Assembly (NCBI GenBank): GCA_029058455.1
Contig: JAIDXU010000188.1
Location: 1 to 28,418, forward strand
Reading direction: 5' to 3'
DNA: 28,418 nucleotides
Origin: Paramuribaculum sp.
Lineage (GTDB): Bacteria > Bacteroidota > Bacteroidia > Bacteroidales > Muribaculaceae
In this document: positions 7,864 to 16,610 of the stretch, piece by piece
Layout of the letters: every line of letters starts with the position of its first letter
Numbering within the stretch: position 1 is the stretch's first letter
Position numbers and translations under genes: made by a program
The notes under the pieces: model-generated
What the model saw: only the letters and a program-made list of their open reading frames with translations
Database searches by the model: none
Told to the model about the DNA's origin: nothing

Positions 7864-10629
7864 ATGAAACTGAGATTCAAGCTCTTGGCATTGCTTATGC
7901 TGCTCACCTCAATGGCTGCAAGCGCGGGTAATGCTATCGTGAGAGGCACTGTGGTTGACTCGGCTACCGGAAGTCCGGTAAGCGGTGCTACCGTAATGCT
8001 TCTCAATCAGGCACTCGAGGCTGTCACCGACGCCTCAGGCAATTTCATCATCTCTGACGCCAATGCCGGTAGCGAAGTTCTGCTCGTGGCGGCTTTCGGC
8101 TATCGCGACTATGACGCCGACATTATCATCGAGGCGGGCAAAACCCTCGATCTCGGCAAAATCAGGCTCGGTGACACCACCGGGGCCAATTCGTTTATGG
8201 CCGACCAGGAGGATATGCTCTTTGATCAGAGCGCCCTCGAGGATAACGACGGCAACGCTCTCACCATCGGCGCCCTCACCGGAGCGAGCGACAACGTTTA
8301 TTATAACGCCACCAACTACGACTTCTCGGTAATGAGATTCCGTTTCAGAGGTTATGACTCCGAATATCAGACCATGTATATCAACGGAGTGCCTCTCAAC
8401 GACCTTGCCCGCGGCCGATTTAACTACTCGGGTCTCGGCGGTTTGAACCGCGCTTTCCGCAACCGCACCAACACCATAGGTGCCGCTTCTTCGGCCTACG
8501 GATTCGGCGGTATAGGCGGTTCGAGCAATATCTCGACCATCACTTCCGACTATGCTCCCGGCTTTAACGGCTCGGTGGCCTATACCAACGCCGCCTATAT
8601 GCTGAGAGCTATGGCGATGTATTCAACCGGTATCAACAGCAAGGGCTGGGGTCTCACCGTGTCGGCTATCGGCAGATATGCCGATGAGGGAATTGTGCCC
8701 GGCACATTCTATCACTCTGCCGGCGCGTTTATCTCGCTTGAAAAAGAATTCAACCTTAAGCACAGCCTTGTGCTGACAGCATGGGGTGCTCCCACTCAGC
8801 GCGCCACCAACTCGCCCACCTATCTCGAGGCTTATGAGCTGGCCGACAACAATCTCTACAACCCCAACTGGGGTTGGTTTGAGGGTAAGAAACGCTCGGC
8901 CAAGATAGTGGAGACTTTCGATCCCACCCTGATGCTCAACTGGATCTGGAAGCCCAACGACAACACCTCACTCAACACGTCGGCCACAGTAAGATGGGTC
9001 AATTATTCAACCTCGGCCCTCAACTGGTATAACGCCGCCGACCCGCGCCCCGACTATTACCGTTATCTTCCCTCCTACTATAAGGATAATCCCGAGGCCT
9101 ACGACCTATATTATGATCTTTGGACAAAAGATGAGTCGATGAGGCAGATTGACTGGAATAACCTCTACCAGACCAATAACCTCAACAATCTCGCTAACGA
9201 GAATCTGCCTGTGGAAGCCAAGAAAGGCTCGACATATATTCTTGAAAACCGTCATTCCAATCAGTTTAACGCGATTTTCAACACTCTGCTCCAGCACCGT
9301 GTTTCGTCGACCTTCAGCCTGCAGGGAGGTCTCACGGCCAACATGACTTCGGCCAACTACTACAAGACTATCCGTGACCTTCTGGGCGGTGAGTTCTGGC
9401 TCGATATCGACCAGTTTGCCGAGCGCGACTTCCCCAACAATCCCAATATGCTTCAGAACAACCTCAACGATCCCAACCGCCGTGTCGGTAACGGTGACAA
9501 GTTCGGCTATGATTATACAATCAACGCCTTCAAGGGTCAGCTGTGGATTCAGAATATGATAGCCCTCTCTCAGTGGGATATCAACTATGCTCTCGAGATG
9601 AGCTACACCACCTTCCAGCGTGACGGCCACATGCGCAACGGTCGCGCTCCCGAAAACAGCTACGGCAAGGGTGTGCGTCACAATTTCATGAACGGAGCCG
9701 TGAAAGCCGGCGCAGTCTATAAAATCGACGGCCGCAACTATATCACGGCTCATGCCGAGGCTCTCACCCGTGCCCCGCTCTTCGAATATGCCTATGTCTC
9801 TCCGAGAATCAAGGATAACGTTGTGAGCGGCGGATTGCAGAACGAGAAAATCGTGACCGGTGACCTGAGTTATGTGTGGAACTACCGCACCCTGCGCGGC
9901 TCGATAGCGGGATTCTGGACCGAGATGTATGATCAGACATCGCGCACCTCATTCTATGACGATCTGTATTCCACTTTCATGAACTATGTGCTCAAAGGTG
10001 TTCACACATCATATAAAGGCATTGAACTCGGAGTGGCTTATAAGATTACTCCGTCGGTTACCGCCTCGTTTGCCGGTACCATCGCTTCCTATCGCTATAA
10101 AAACCGTCCCGAAGGCGTGCGTTCTTATGAAAACGGCATGAGTCCCGACACCATCACCACCGTCTATCTCAAGAACTACCATATAGGCGGCACTCCGCAG
10201 AGCGCTTTCAATATAGGTATTGACTGGGCAGCTCCCAAATCGTGGTTCTTCAATGTCAATTTCTCATGGATGGGCAATGCCTATGTCAACCTCACTCCCG
10301 TGAGATATGAGGCTCTCACCAATCTCTGGACTATCTACCCCAACGAAGCAACTTTGAGCGAGAAGATCGACGAAATCACCCGTCAGGAGAAGCTCAACAA
10401 CGCATGCACTCTCAACGCCTCGATCGGCAAGCTGGTGTATATCAACCGCAAGGTGAGCATGAACTTCAACCTCAATGTCGATAATATTCTCAACAAGCGC
10501 GACATTATGACCTACGGCTATCAGCAGGGCCGTTTTGACTACACCAACTACGATTCAGCAAAATATCCCAACCGCTATTCGTATGCCCAGGGCATCAAGG
10601 TGTTCCTTAACGTTGGCATACGCTTCTAA
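7864..10629 (+). CDS. TonB-dependent outer membrane receptor (SusC-like architecture)
   Basis: A 921-residue outer membrane receptor. The signal peptide (MKLRFKLLALLMLLTSMAASA) is followed by a carboxypeptidase-like regulatory domain (about residues 24-105; VRGTVVDSATGSPVSGATV is diagnostic). A plug domain follows, with the MYINGVPLNDL and YGFGGIGGSSNI segments, then a 22-stranded barrel ending in the aromatic VFLNVGIRF. It would import a ligand across the outer membrane using TonB-ExbBD energy. The next two genes encode DUF5689-type lipoproteins rather than a SusD, so this is not a standard glycan PUL. The gap to the next gene is only 12 bases. The ligand is unknown; deoC downstream hints at nucleic acid or deoxynucleoside (inference). 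Confidence 0.92.
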   Translation: MKLRFKLLALLMLLTSMAASAGNAIVRGTVVDSATGSPVSGATVMLLNQALEAVTDASGNFIISDANAGSEVLLVAAFGYRDYDADIIIEAGKTLDLGKIRLGDTTGANSFMADQEDMLFDQSALEDNDGNALTIGALTGASDNVYYNATNYDFSVMRFRFRGYDSEYQTMYINGVPLNDLARGRFNYSGLGGLNRAFRNRTNTIGAASSAYGFGGIGGSSNISTITSDYAPGFNGSVAYTNAAYMLRAMAMYSTGINSKGWGLTVSAIGRYADEGIVPGTFYHSAGAFISLEKEFNLKHSLVLTAWGAPTQRATNSPTYLEAYELADNNLYNPNWGWFEGKKRSAKIVETFDPTLMLNWIWKPNDNTSLNTSATVRWVNYSTSALNWYNAADPRPDYYRYLPSYYKDNPEAYDLYYDLWTKDESMRQIDWNNLYQTNNLNNLANENLPVEAKKGSTYILENRHSNQFNAIFNTLLQHRVSSTFSLQGGLTANMTSANYYKTIRDLLGGEFWLDIDQFAERDFPNNPNMLQNNLNDPNRRVGNGDKFGYDYTINAFKGQLWIQNMIALSQWDINYALEMSYTTFQRDGHMRNGRAPENSYGKGVRHNFMNGAVKAGAVYKIDGRNYITAHAEALTRAPLFEYAYVSPRIKDNVVSGGLQNEKIVTGDLSYVWNYRTLRGSIAGFWTEMYDQTSRTSFYDDLYSTFMNYVLKGVHTSYKGIELGVAYKITPSVTASFAGTIASYRYKNRPEGVRSYENGMSPDTITTVYLKNYHIGGTPQSAFNIGIDWAAPKSWFFNVNFSWMGNAYVNLTPVRYEALTNLWTIYPNEATLSEKIDEITRQEKLNNACTLNASIGKLVYINRKVSMNFNLNVDNILNKRDIMTYGYQQGRFDYTNYDSAKYPNRYSYAQGIKVFLNVGIRF

Positions 10630-10641
10630 GTTTTCCCGATT

Positions 10642-12000
10642 ATGAAAATATCAGCAATCAATCATAAATTAAGCAAAAGAGCTTTCCACACCGCCGCTGC
10701 GTCTCTCGTATGCTCAGCATTGTGCATCGGGATAACAGGATGTGATGAAGAACTCGATCGTCCCCCGATCGACATTCCCCATACCGACTGGAAGGCCAAT
10801 ACCTCGATTATCGATCTCAAAACCTCCTATTGGAGCAATGATCGTAACTATGCCACCGAAATTGTCGCTAACGGTAATGAGCGCGTGATAATAGGCGGTC
10901 GAGTGATAGCCTCCGACTCCACCGGCAATGTTTATAAAACCATCTATCTGCAGGATAAAACCTCGGCCGTGGCTATCGCTGTCGATACTACCAAGCTTTA
11001 TCTGCGCTATAAGGTTGGTGAGGAAATGTATTTTGATGTCACCGGTCTTTATGCCGGCAAATATAACGGATTGTTCCAGATCGGCTATCGCGAGGCTTAT
11101 AACAACGCATGGGAAACCTCGCAGATGAAAGCCGCCGATTTCTATAACCGTTCACGCCTCAACGGCCTGCCCGACCTGGCGGAAGTCGACACCATCCGCA
11201 CGTCGCTCGCTCAGGTGATGAGGTGGACTAATAATCCCGACAGTGTGGCCAAATATGTCGGTCAGCTGATAAGACTTGACGACATTACCATAGAGGGTGG
11301 CGGAAGTCTCACTTTCAGTGAATTCGGAACTTCATCAAACCGTACCGTAGCGGACGCCTCGGGCAATTCGGTGACATTGCGCAACAGTTCCTTCGCCACA
11401 TTCGCCCAGGATGTAATGCCCGAAGGATGGGGTTCGATGGTGTGTGTGCTGTCATTCTACAGCACCTCATGGCAGCTTCTGCTTCGCTCTACCGAAGATC
11501 TCTTCGGATTCCACGGCAGCGCTTCCGATCTTCCCGAGTCGGCAAAAGGCACATTTGAGCCGGCATCGCAGATTGAATCGGGCATGACCTATATATTCGT
11601 CAACTCAGAAGGTAAGGTGGCTATTCCTATCGCCGCTTCCTATACCTACGGCTATCTGTATGTAGAGGATCCTCTGTCAACCTCGGGTACCTCGATGACC
11701 GTAAAATCGGCCAACGCCCTGACCTTTACCAACACTGAAAAGGGTTGGACAATCACCGACTCTTTCGGCAGGTATCTCTCGATGGAAGGTACCTACACCA
11801 GCTTCCAGCTCTACAGCGACACTCCCCGCGAAGGCAGCTACTGGAAAATCAGCCCTTCATCCGACGGCAATGCCAAGTTTGAAATCACCAACATTCTCAA
11901 GCCTTCCTACACGATACGTTGGGTTGAGAAATTCTCCAACTTCGCTCCTTCGAGCAATTCGGGCGACATGCTCCCCGCCGTGTATGTGAAAGTCAACTGA
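10642..12000 (+). CDS. DUF5689 surface lipoprotein
   Basis: A 452-residue lipoprotein with a lipobox ending at Cys34 (GITGC) and the acidic DEELD directly after it, as in Bacteroidota surface-export signals. Residues about 50-280 match what I know as DUF5689: a conserved ANTSIIDLK...YW start, then beta-rich IIGGRVIASDSTGNVYKTIYLQD and VGEEMYFDVTGLY, a pattern suggestive of an OB fold. The C-terminal third (about 300-452) is beta-rich with no family I recognise. It is the partner of the TonB receptor 12 bases upstream and a paralogue of the N-terminal half of the next gene. It probably sits on the cell surface and presents ligand to the receptor; the ligand is unknown. Confidence 0.82.
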   Translation: MKISAINHKLSKRAFHTAAASLVCSALCIGITGCDEELDRPPIDIPHTDWKANTSIIDLKTSYWSNDRNYATEIVANGNERVIIGGRVIASDSTGNVYKTIYLQDKTSAVAIAVDTTKLYLRYKVGEEMYFDVTGLYAGKYNGLFQIGYREAYNNAWETSQMKAADFYNRSRLNGLPDLAEVDTIRTSLAQVMRWTNNPDSVAKYVGQLIRLDDITIEGGGSLTFSEFGTSSNRTVADASGNSVTLRNSSFATFAQDVMPEGWGSMVCVLSFYSTSWQLLLRSTEDLFGFHGSASDLPESAKGTFEPASQIESGMTYIFVNSEGKVAIPIAASYTYGYLYVEDPLSTSGTSMTVKSANALTFTNTEKGWTITDSFGRYLSMEGTYTSFQLYSDTPREGSYWKISPSSDGNAKFEITNILKPSYTIRWVEKFSNFAPSSNSGDMLPAVYVKVN

Positions 12001-12036
12001 TTGCCGATTAATTCCACACTCTAACACTTATCAACG

Positions 12037-14706
12037 ATGAAATTCATCAGCAACATATTTTCCGCAAGGCTCAGAGCCTGCACAGCTCTGACTTCGGCAG
12101 TGGTGACATTGTCTTCGGTCACGCTGTCGTGTAGCAATGATTTCGATAATCCGGGGCTGATTTCACCCGAAGCTCCCGTCAAGGCCAATACCTCGATTCT
12201 CGATCTCAAGAAACAATATTGGAACAGCGCCGACAACTATATCGACACCATCGGCGTGACCGAATCGGGCGAACACACTATAATATCAGGACGTGTGATC
12301 AGCTCGGACGAAGCCGGCAATATCTACAAGAATCTCGTGATTCAAGATGAGACCGCCGCGCTCACGATTTCGATCAATGCCAATTCGCTTTACACCCGTT
12401 ATCGTATAGGTCAGAAAGTAGTGATTGACCTCACCGACCTATATATCGGCAAATATTCATCGCTTCAGCAGCTCGGTTATCCCGATTACTCCACAAGCTA
12501 CGGATGGCAGGCCACTTTCCTTCCCTTTGAGATGTTTGAGGAGGCTTCATGGCTCGATGGGCTCCCCGATGCCGCCGCTATCGACACTCTTACGGTTACA
12601 ATTCCTCAGCTCGACAAGACAGCCGACATACTCATGGCTATGCAGAGTCAGCTGGTGAGAATCAACAATGTTGAGTTTGTTGACGGAGGCAAAACCTCTT
12701 ACTGCTCGGCTTATAAAGTCAGCACCAACCGCACGCTCAAAGATACTTCGGGCAATGAGATGATAGTCAGAACTTCGGGCTATTCACGCTTCTGGAGCGA
12801 TACACTCCCTGCAGGTCAGTGTGACGTGGTGGGTATCCTGTCATATAACGGCTCGGGCACCAAAGCCAACTGGCAGCTGCTGCTCCGCGACACCAACGAT
12901 ATTCTCAATGTAGGCAATCCCACCCTTCCGGTAGGTACCCGCACCAACCCCTATAAGGTGGCTCAGGTTGTGGATATCGAGAAGCGCGGCAAATCGGGCA
13001 TGGGCTGGGTGAAAGGCTATATCACCGGTGCCGTTAAGGCGGGCGTAACCGAGGTCAGGAGCGCCGACGATATTCAGTGGGAGGCTCCTTTCGATCTCAA
13101 CAATACCCTGATTATCGGCGAGGATGCTTCATCACGCTCGCTTGAATCCTCATTGCTGATACGTCTGCCTCAGGGTTCTGATTTCCGCAAGGTTGGTAAC
13201 CTGCGCGACAATCCTTCGAATCTCCATAAGGAAATTATGGTCTATGGCTCGTTCCACAGCGATATGGGCACTTATGCCATCACCGACAACAAGGGCACCA
13301 CATCTGAGTTTAATATAACCGGTGTTGAAGTGCCCGGCGGTGCGATAGCCGACGGCGACGGCACCAAATCGTCGCCCCTCAGCCCCGCGCAGGTGAGAGG
13401 CCTTAATCCCTCGTCAACCTCTGAAGCCGCGCGCTCGTCGGTATGGGTGGCCGGTTATATAGTTGGTTGGGTAAATACCGACATCCTTACTTATGCCGCC
13501 GAAGAGAGCTGCATGTTTACCGTGCCGGCTACCAAAGCCACTAACCTCCTCCTTGCCTCGACACCCGATGTTAAGGATTTCAACGAATGTATTTCGGTTA
13601 ATCTTCCCACCGGCAACATACGCAGTGCCCTCAACCTTCAGAACAATCCCGCCAACCTGGGCAAGAAACTGCTCATAGAGGGTGATGTGATGAAATATGT
13701 TGGTATGCCCGGCGTTAAGAATCCCACCGATTATGAAATCGAGGGCGGTTCCGTTACTCCCGATCCGGTAAATCCCGACAACCCCGTGACATATCTCTCG
13801 CAGGATTTCAATTCTATCGACAAGATCGGCAATCTGACCGGCTGGACTCTCAAGACTCCTGACGGAAACAAGCCGTGGTTTATACAAAGCTATAATTCCA
13901 ACAGCTTTGCCGCATGCACCGGTTATAACGGCACTCCGTCAGGCTCAGGCTTCGACAGCTGGCTCATAACTCCGGCGCTCAATGTCGACGGTATGAAAGA
14001 AAAGGTGGCTTCGTTTACCTCATGTGTGGGGTATTCGGGCGAAGGCCGGCTTTCGGTCTATGTCATGACCACCCCCGATCCCGCTACCGCCAAGCTCACT
14101 CAGCTCAATCCCACCATCCCGTCGCCGTCAGGCTCATGGAGCGACTTTATCGCCTCGGGACAGCTGTCATTGGCTCAGTTCTCGGGAGTGATTTATATCG
14201 GTTTCCGCTACACCGCCAAGGCTTCGGACAATTACACTACCTATCGAATCGACGATGTGCTCATCGGAGCTTCTGCCGCCGAGACTCCCGACAATCCCGA
14301 CGTGCCTGATGTGCCGGGCGGAGGCGATGGAACTGCCAAGTCTCCCTATAACGTTGCCGCTGCAATCAATGCTTTCAATGCCGGCGGAACCTACTCTAAC
14401 GTCTATGTCACCGGCTATATAGTCGGCTCGGTCGACGGCATGAGTATTCAGACCGGTGCCCATTTCTCTACCGAGGCTGCTTCGGGCACCAATATCCTGA
14501 TTGCCGATGCTCCCGATGTGACCGACGTGGCGAAGTGCATTCCCGTGCAGCTCCCCTCGGGTGCGGTGCGCAGCGCATTGAACCTTTCAAGCAATCCCGG
14601 CAACCTCTCCAAACAGGTTACTATCAAGGGTAATATCGAGAAATATTTTGGCGTGGCAGGTCTTAAATCAGCTTCCGCCTATAACTGGGGTGCCACCGGC
14701 CAGTGA
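12037..14706 (+). CDS. Large lipoprotein: DUF5689, three DUF6359-like repeats, choice-of-anchor-J-like domain
   Basis: An 889-residue lipoprotein with a lipobox at Cys32 (VTLSC) followed by SNDFD. The order of parts is a DUF5689 domain (about 45-295), DUF6359-like repeat 1 (300-415), repeat 2 (438-570), a choice-of-anchor-J/cleaved-adhesin-like lectin module (585-746, QDFNS...SWLITPAL...DDVLIG) and repeat 3 (762-889). The three repeats share GT/GDGT-x-(S/N)PY/PLx, a W/Y-x-GYI(V/T)G strand and a late NPxNLxK motif. Proline/aspartate linkers (PDPVNPDNP, PDNPDVPDVP) separate the modules. It follows the first lipoprotein by 36 bases and probably joins the same receptor complex at the cell surface. 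The OB-like strand pattern suggests nucleic acid or carbohydrate binding, but no catalytic motif is evident. Confidence 0.8.
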   Translation: MKFISNIFSARLRACTALTSAVVTLSSVTLSCSNDFDNPGLISPEAPVKANTSILDLKKQYWNSADNYIDTIGVTESGEHTIISGRVISSDEAGNIYKNLVIQDETAALTISINANSLYTRYRIGQKVVIDLTDLYIGKYSSLQQLGYPDYSTSYGWQATFLPFEMFEEASWLDGLPDAAAIDTLTVTIPQLDKTADILMAMQSQLVRINNVEFVDGGKTSYCSAYKVSTNRTLKDTSGNEMIVRTSGYSRFWSDTLPAGQCDVVGILSYNGSGTKANWQLLLRDTNDILNVGNPTLPVGTRTNPYKVAQVVDIEKRGKSGMGWVKGYITGAVKAGVTEVRSADDIQWEAPFDLNNTLIIGEDASSRSLESSLLIRLPQGSDFRKVGNLRDNPSNLHKEIMVYGSFHSDMGTYAITDNKGTTSEFNITGVEVPGGAIADGDGTKSSPLSPAQVRGLNPSSTSEAARSSVWVAGYIVGWVNTDILTYAAEESCMFTVPATKATNLLLASTPDVKDFNECISVNLPTGNIRSALNLQNNPANLGKKLLIEGDVMKYVGMPGVKNPTDYEIEGGSVTPDPVNPDNPVTYLSQDFNSIDKIGNLTGWTLKTPDGNKPWFIQSYNSNSFAACTGYNGTPSGSGFDSWLITPALNVDGMKEKVASFTSCVGYSGEGRLSVYVMTTPDPATAKLTQLNPTIPSPSGSWSDFIASGQLSLAQFSGVIYIGFRYTAKASDNYTTYRIDDVLIGASAAETPDNPDVPDVPGGGDGTAKSPYNVAAAINAFNAGGTYSNVYVTGYIVGSVDGMSIQTGAHFSTEAASGTNILIADAPDVTDVAKCIPVQLPSGAVRSALNLSSNPGNLSKQVTIKGNIEKYFGVAGLKSASAYNWGATGQ

Positions 14707-14761
14707 ACCGCAGATACTGATATAAACGTTTTATTCAGACACTAAAAAACAACAGAATAAT

Positions 14762-15643
14762 ATGTCAGACAAATATCATGATACGGTCGCCAAAAGCACC
14801 GTTCTGACCGATGATGCGGCTGTGGCCGAAAAGGTAGCCAAGATAGTTGAGAATTACGCGGCGGAGCGTAGTCCCGAGGTGCTTAAGACTATCTTCAACT
14901 GCATTGACCTCACCACTCTCAACACCACCGACTCACCCGTGAGCGTGGCCAAGTTTACCGAGCGCGTCAACGATTTCGAGACCGAACACGGCGATCTGCC
15001 CAACGTGGCCGCTATCTGCGTATATCCCAACTTCGCCCAGGTGGTAAGCACTGTGCTCGACGTGAGCAATGTGGGTATCGCCACCGTATCGGCAGGATTT
15101 CCCACCTCGCAGACTTTCCCCGAGGTAAAAGTAGCCGAAACCGCTCTTGCAGTAGAGGGTGGCGCCACTGAGATAGATGTGGTGATAAATCTCGGCAACT
15201 TTCTCGACGGCGATTGGCAGGAGGTGTGCGACGAGCTCGATGAAATCAAACACTCATGCCGCGGTTCACGCCTGAAAGTGATACTCGAAACCGGCGCTCT
15301 CAAAACCGCGCAGAACATTCGTGACGCTTCGATTCTGGCCCTTTATAGCGGTGCCGATTTCCTGAAAACCTCCACCGGAAAGGGTTATCCCGGTGCTTCG
15401 CTCGAAGCCGCCTATGTGATGTGCGAGTGCATTAAAGAATATTATGAGCAGACCGGCAATATGGTTGGTTTCAAGGCTTCGGGTGGTGTGTCAACAACCG
15501 ACGATGCCCTCAAATATTACTGTCTGGTTAAAAACATACTCGGCGAAAAATGGCTCAACAACAGCTATTTCCGTATCGGAGCATCACGTCTTGCCAACAA
15601 TCTGCTGAGTGATATTACCGGTCAGGAAGAAAAATTCTTCTGA
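14762..15643 (+). CDS. deoC: Deoxyribose-phosphate aldolase
   Basis: DeoC cleaves 2-deoxy-D-ribose 5-phosphate to glyceraldehyde 3-phosphate and acetaldehyde, the last step of deoxynucleoside catabolism in the cytoplasm. The 293-residue TIM barrel shows the full active site: Asp139 in EIDVVINLG, the Schiff-base Lys202 in DFLKTSTGK, and the proton-relay Lys238 in GFKASGGV. It is slightly longer than the E. coli enzyme (about 259), with a helical N-terminal extension common in this clade. It begins 55 bases after the large lipoprotein gene with no evident promoter or hairpin between them, so it may be transcribed with the receptor operon. The following membrane-protein ATG is one base after its stop. 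Confidence 0.95.
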   Translation: MSDKYHDTVAKSTVLTDDAAVAEKVAKIVENYAAERSPEVLKTIFNCIDLTTLNTTDSPVSVAKFTERVNDFETEHGDLPNVAAICVYPNFAQVVSTVLDVSNVGIATVSAGFPTSQTFPEVKVAETALAVEGGATEIDVVINLGNFLDGDWQEVCDELDEIKHSCRGSRLKVILETGALKTAQNIRDASILALYSGADFLKTSTGKGYPGASLEAAYVMCECIKEYYEQTGNMVGFKASGGVSTTDDALKYYCLVKNILGEKWLNNSYFRIGASRLANNLLSDITGQEEKFF

Positions 15644-15644
15644 T

Positions 15645-16106
15645 ATGAGCTACTGGATTATACTCAACGGCGTGAGACTCGGCCCGATGAGTCTCGATGA
15701 TCTCAAAAGGCTCCCTCTGAGCCATGACACCCCGGTGTGGCAGAACGGCATGGAGAAGTGGACCACGGCAGGTGAAATTCCCGAGCTGGAGGGTTGTATT
15801 CCCCCCGCAGAGGGCCACAGGACTGCATCGGCCGAAAGAGCCTGTCAGCCGGTCAATGACGACAAGCCGGCCGACAACTATTTCGCATGGGCGTTGCTCG
15901 CCACCGTGTGCTGCTGCTTCATCACCGGAATAGTGGCTTTGGTCTATTCATCCAAGACATCCAACCTCAATGCCGCCGGCGATTATGCCGCCGCCCGTCG
16001 AGCCTCTCAAAACACAATGACGTGGCTCATCATTTCGCTCGTTGTGGGTCTTATCGGATTGCCCTTTGTAATGGCATTTCAGATAATCTCTCTGCTCTCC
16101 GTCTGA
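15645..16106 (+). CDS. GYF_2 domain / CD225 (dispanin-like) membrane protein
   Basis: A 153-residue protein combining an N-terminal GYF_2 (DUF4339) domain (about 1-48; SYWIILNGVRLGPMSLDDLK and PVWQNGMEKWTTAGEIPEL) with a C-terminal CD225/dispanin-like region. The latter comprises a first membrane segment (about 80-105, WALLATVCCCFITGIVALVYSSK), a short linker with AGDYAAARRAS, and a second segment (about 125-150). GYF_2 domains are thought to bind peptides; the bacterial CD225 unit is a membrane anchor of unclear role. The ATG at 15645 lies one base after the deoC stop, and the frame upstream overlaps deoC and was not used. The DUF2752 gene begins three bases after its stop, so the pair is translationally linked. 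Confidence 0.85.
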   Translation: MSYWIILNGVRLGPMSLDDLKRLPLSHDTPVWQNGMEKWTTAGEIPELEGCIPPAEGHRTASAERACQPVNDDKPADNYFAWALLATVCCCFITGIVALVYSSKTSNLNAAGDYAAARRASQNTMTWLIISLVVGLIGLPFVMAFQIISLLSV

Positions 16107-16108
16107 CT

Positions 16109-16486
16109 TTGAGTAAACCGGTAGTAGGAAACAGAATCACTGTCATCGCAATCGTTTTGATTGCGGTGGCGGTGATTGTTGTTTACGGGCTTTTTGACCC
16201 TGCCGATACAGGATGGTTTCCACGTTGCCCGTGGCTTATGCTAACAGGGTTTAAATGCCCGGGATGTGGCACGCAGCGAGCGCTTCACGCACTGCTTCAC
16301 GGTGATATTTCTCTTGCATGGTACTATAACGCAGCGCTTGTCATTACCCTTCCGCTGATAATCATGCTGTTTGTCTCGGGGCGCAAAGGACGAATGCACG
16401 ACATACTCAACGGCCCTCGCGTCGTCATGCTCACCCTCATATTTCTCATTGGCTGGACAATCGTGCGCAACCTCACCGGCCTCTGA
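16109..16486 (+). CDS. DUF2752 membrane protein, TTG start
   Basis: A 125-residue DUF2752 family membrane protein. It has a hydrophobic helix (about 7-25), the conserved TGFKCPGCGTQRALHALLHGD core with Cys50 and Cys53, and two further helices (about 70-90 and 105-122). The CPGCG motif suggests metal or redox chemistry, but no function is established. The frame has no ATG near the family start. The nearest one would lie more than 70 codons upstream inside the preceding gene, so the TTG at 16109, two bases past the previous stop, is the best start (MSKPVVGNR...). The tight spacing with the GYF/CD225 gene suggests the two products work together at the membrane. Confidence 0.82.
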   Translation: MSKPVVGNRITVIAIVLIAVAVIVVYGLFDPADTGWFPRCPWLMLTGFKCPGCGTQRALHALLHGDISLAWYYNAALVITLPLIIMLFVSGRKGRMHDILNGPRVVMLTLIFLIGWTIVRNLTGL

Positions 16487-16520
16487 TCCCCACCCTTATC
16501 TCTTATAATAAGTACGGGAA

Positions 16521-16539
16521 GTTTGCAGGGCTTTTAATT
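16521..16539. repeat. Direct repeat, left copy flanking the YafQ module
   Basis: TTTGCAGGG followed by CTTTTAATT here is nearly repeated at 17198-17217 (TTTGCAGGGGTTTTTAATT), on the far side of the toxin-antitoxin pair and in the same orientation. About 17 of 19 bases match allowing one inserted base. Both copies are followed by an AATG-TTAAA-like AT-rich stretch. Confidence 0.5.
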
Positions 16540-16552
16540 GTTTAATGCTATT

Positions 16553-16581
16553 AAAAATCACTTATATATAGCGTGATTTTT
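16553..16581. promoter_or_regulatory. 9-bp inverted repeat overlapping the -33 element of the YafQ module
   Basis: AAAAATCAC (16553-16561) and GTGATTTTT (16573-16581) form a perfect inverted repeat with an 11-base spacer. The right arm runs into the TTTG -33 element. This is either an operator for antitoxin autorepression or a weak terminator for the DUF2752 gene (the right arm ends in six T). Confidence 0.45.
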
Positions 16582-16610
16582 TGTAAAGTCAAAAAACCTG
16601 TATAACTTTG
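16580..16610 (+). promoter_or_regulatory. Consensus Bacteroidota promoter of the YafQ toxin-antitoxin module
   Basis: TTTG (16580-16583), a 19-base spacer and TAACTTTG (16603-16610) match the -33/-7 consensus exactly. Transcription would begin near 16617, upstream of the antitoxin ATG at 16675. Confidence 0.8.

Noticed and set aside
9106..9753. 215-codon minus-strand ORF opposite the TonB receptor
   Set aside because: Fully inside the receptor barrel region, no motif and no promoter.
7864..14706. Classical SusC/SusD polysaccharide utilisation locus
   Set aside because: The genes after the receptor are DUF5689-type lipoproteins without SusD features, and no glycoside hydrolase or sulfatase is linked; the GH36 gene is separated by the cyd operon.
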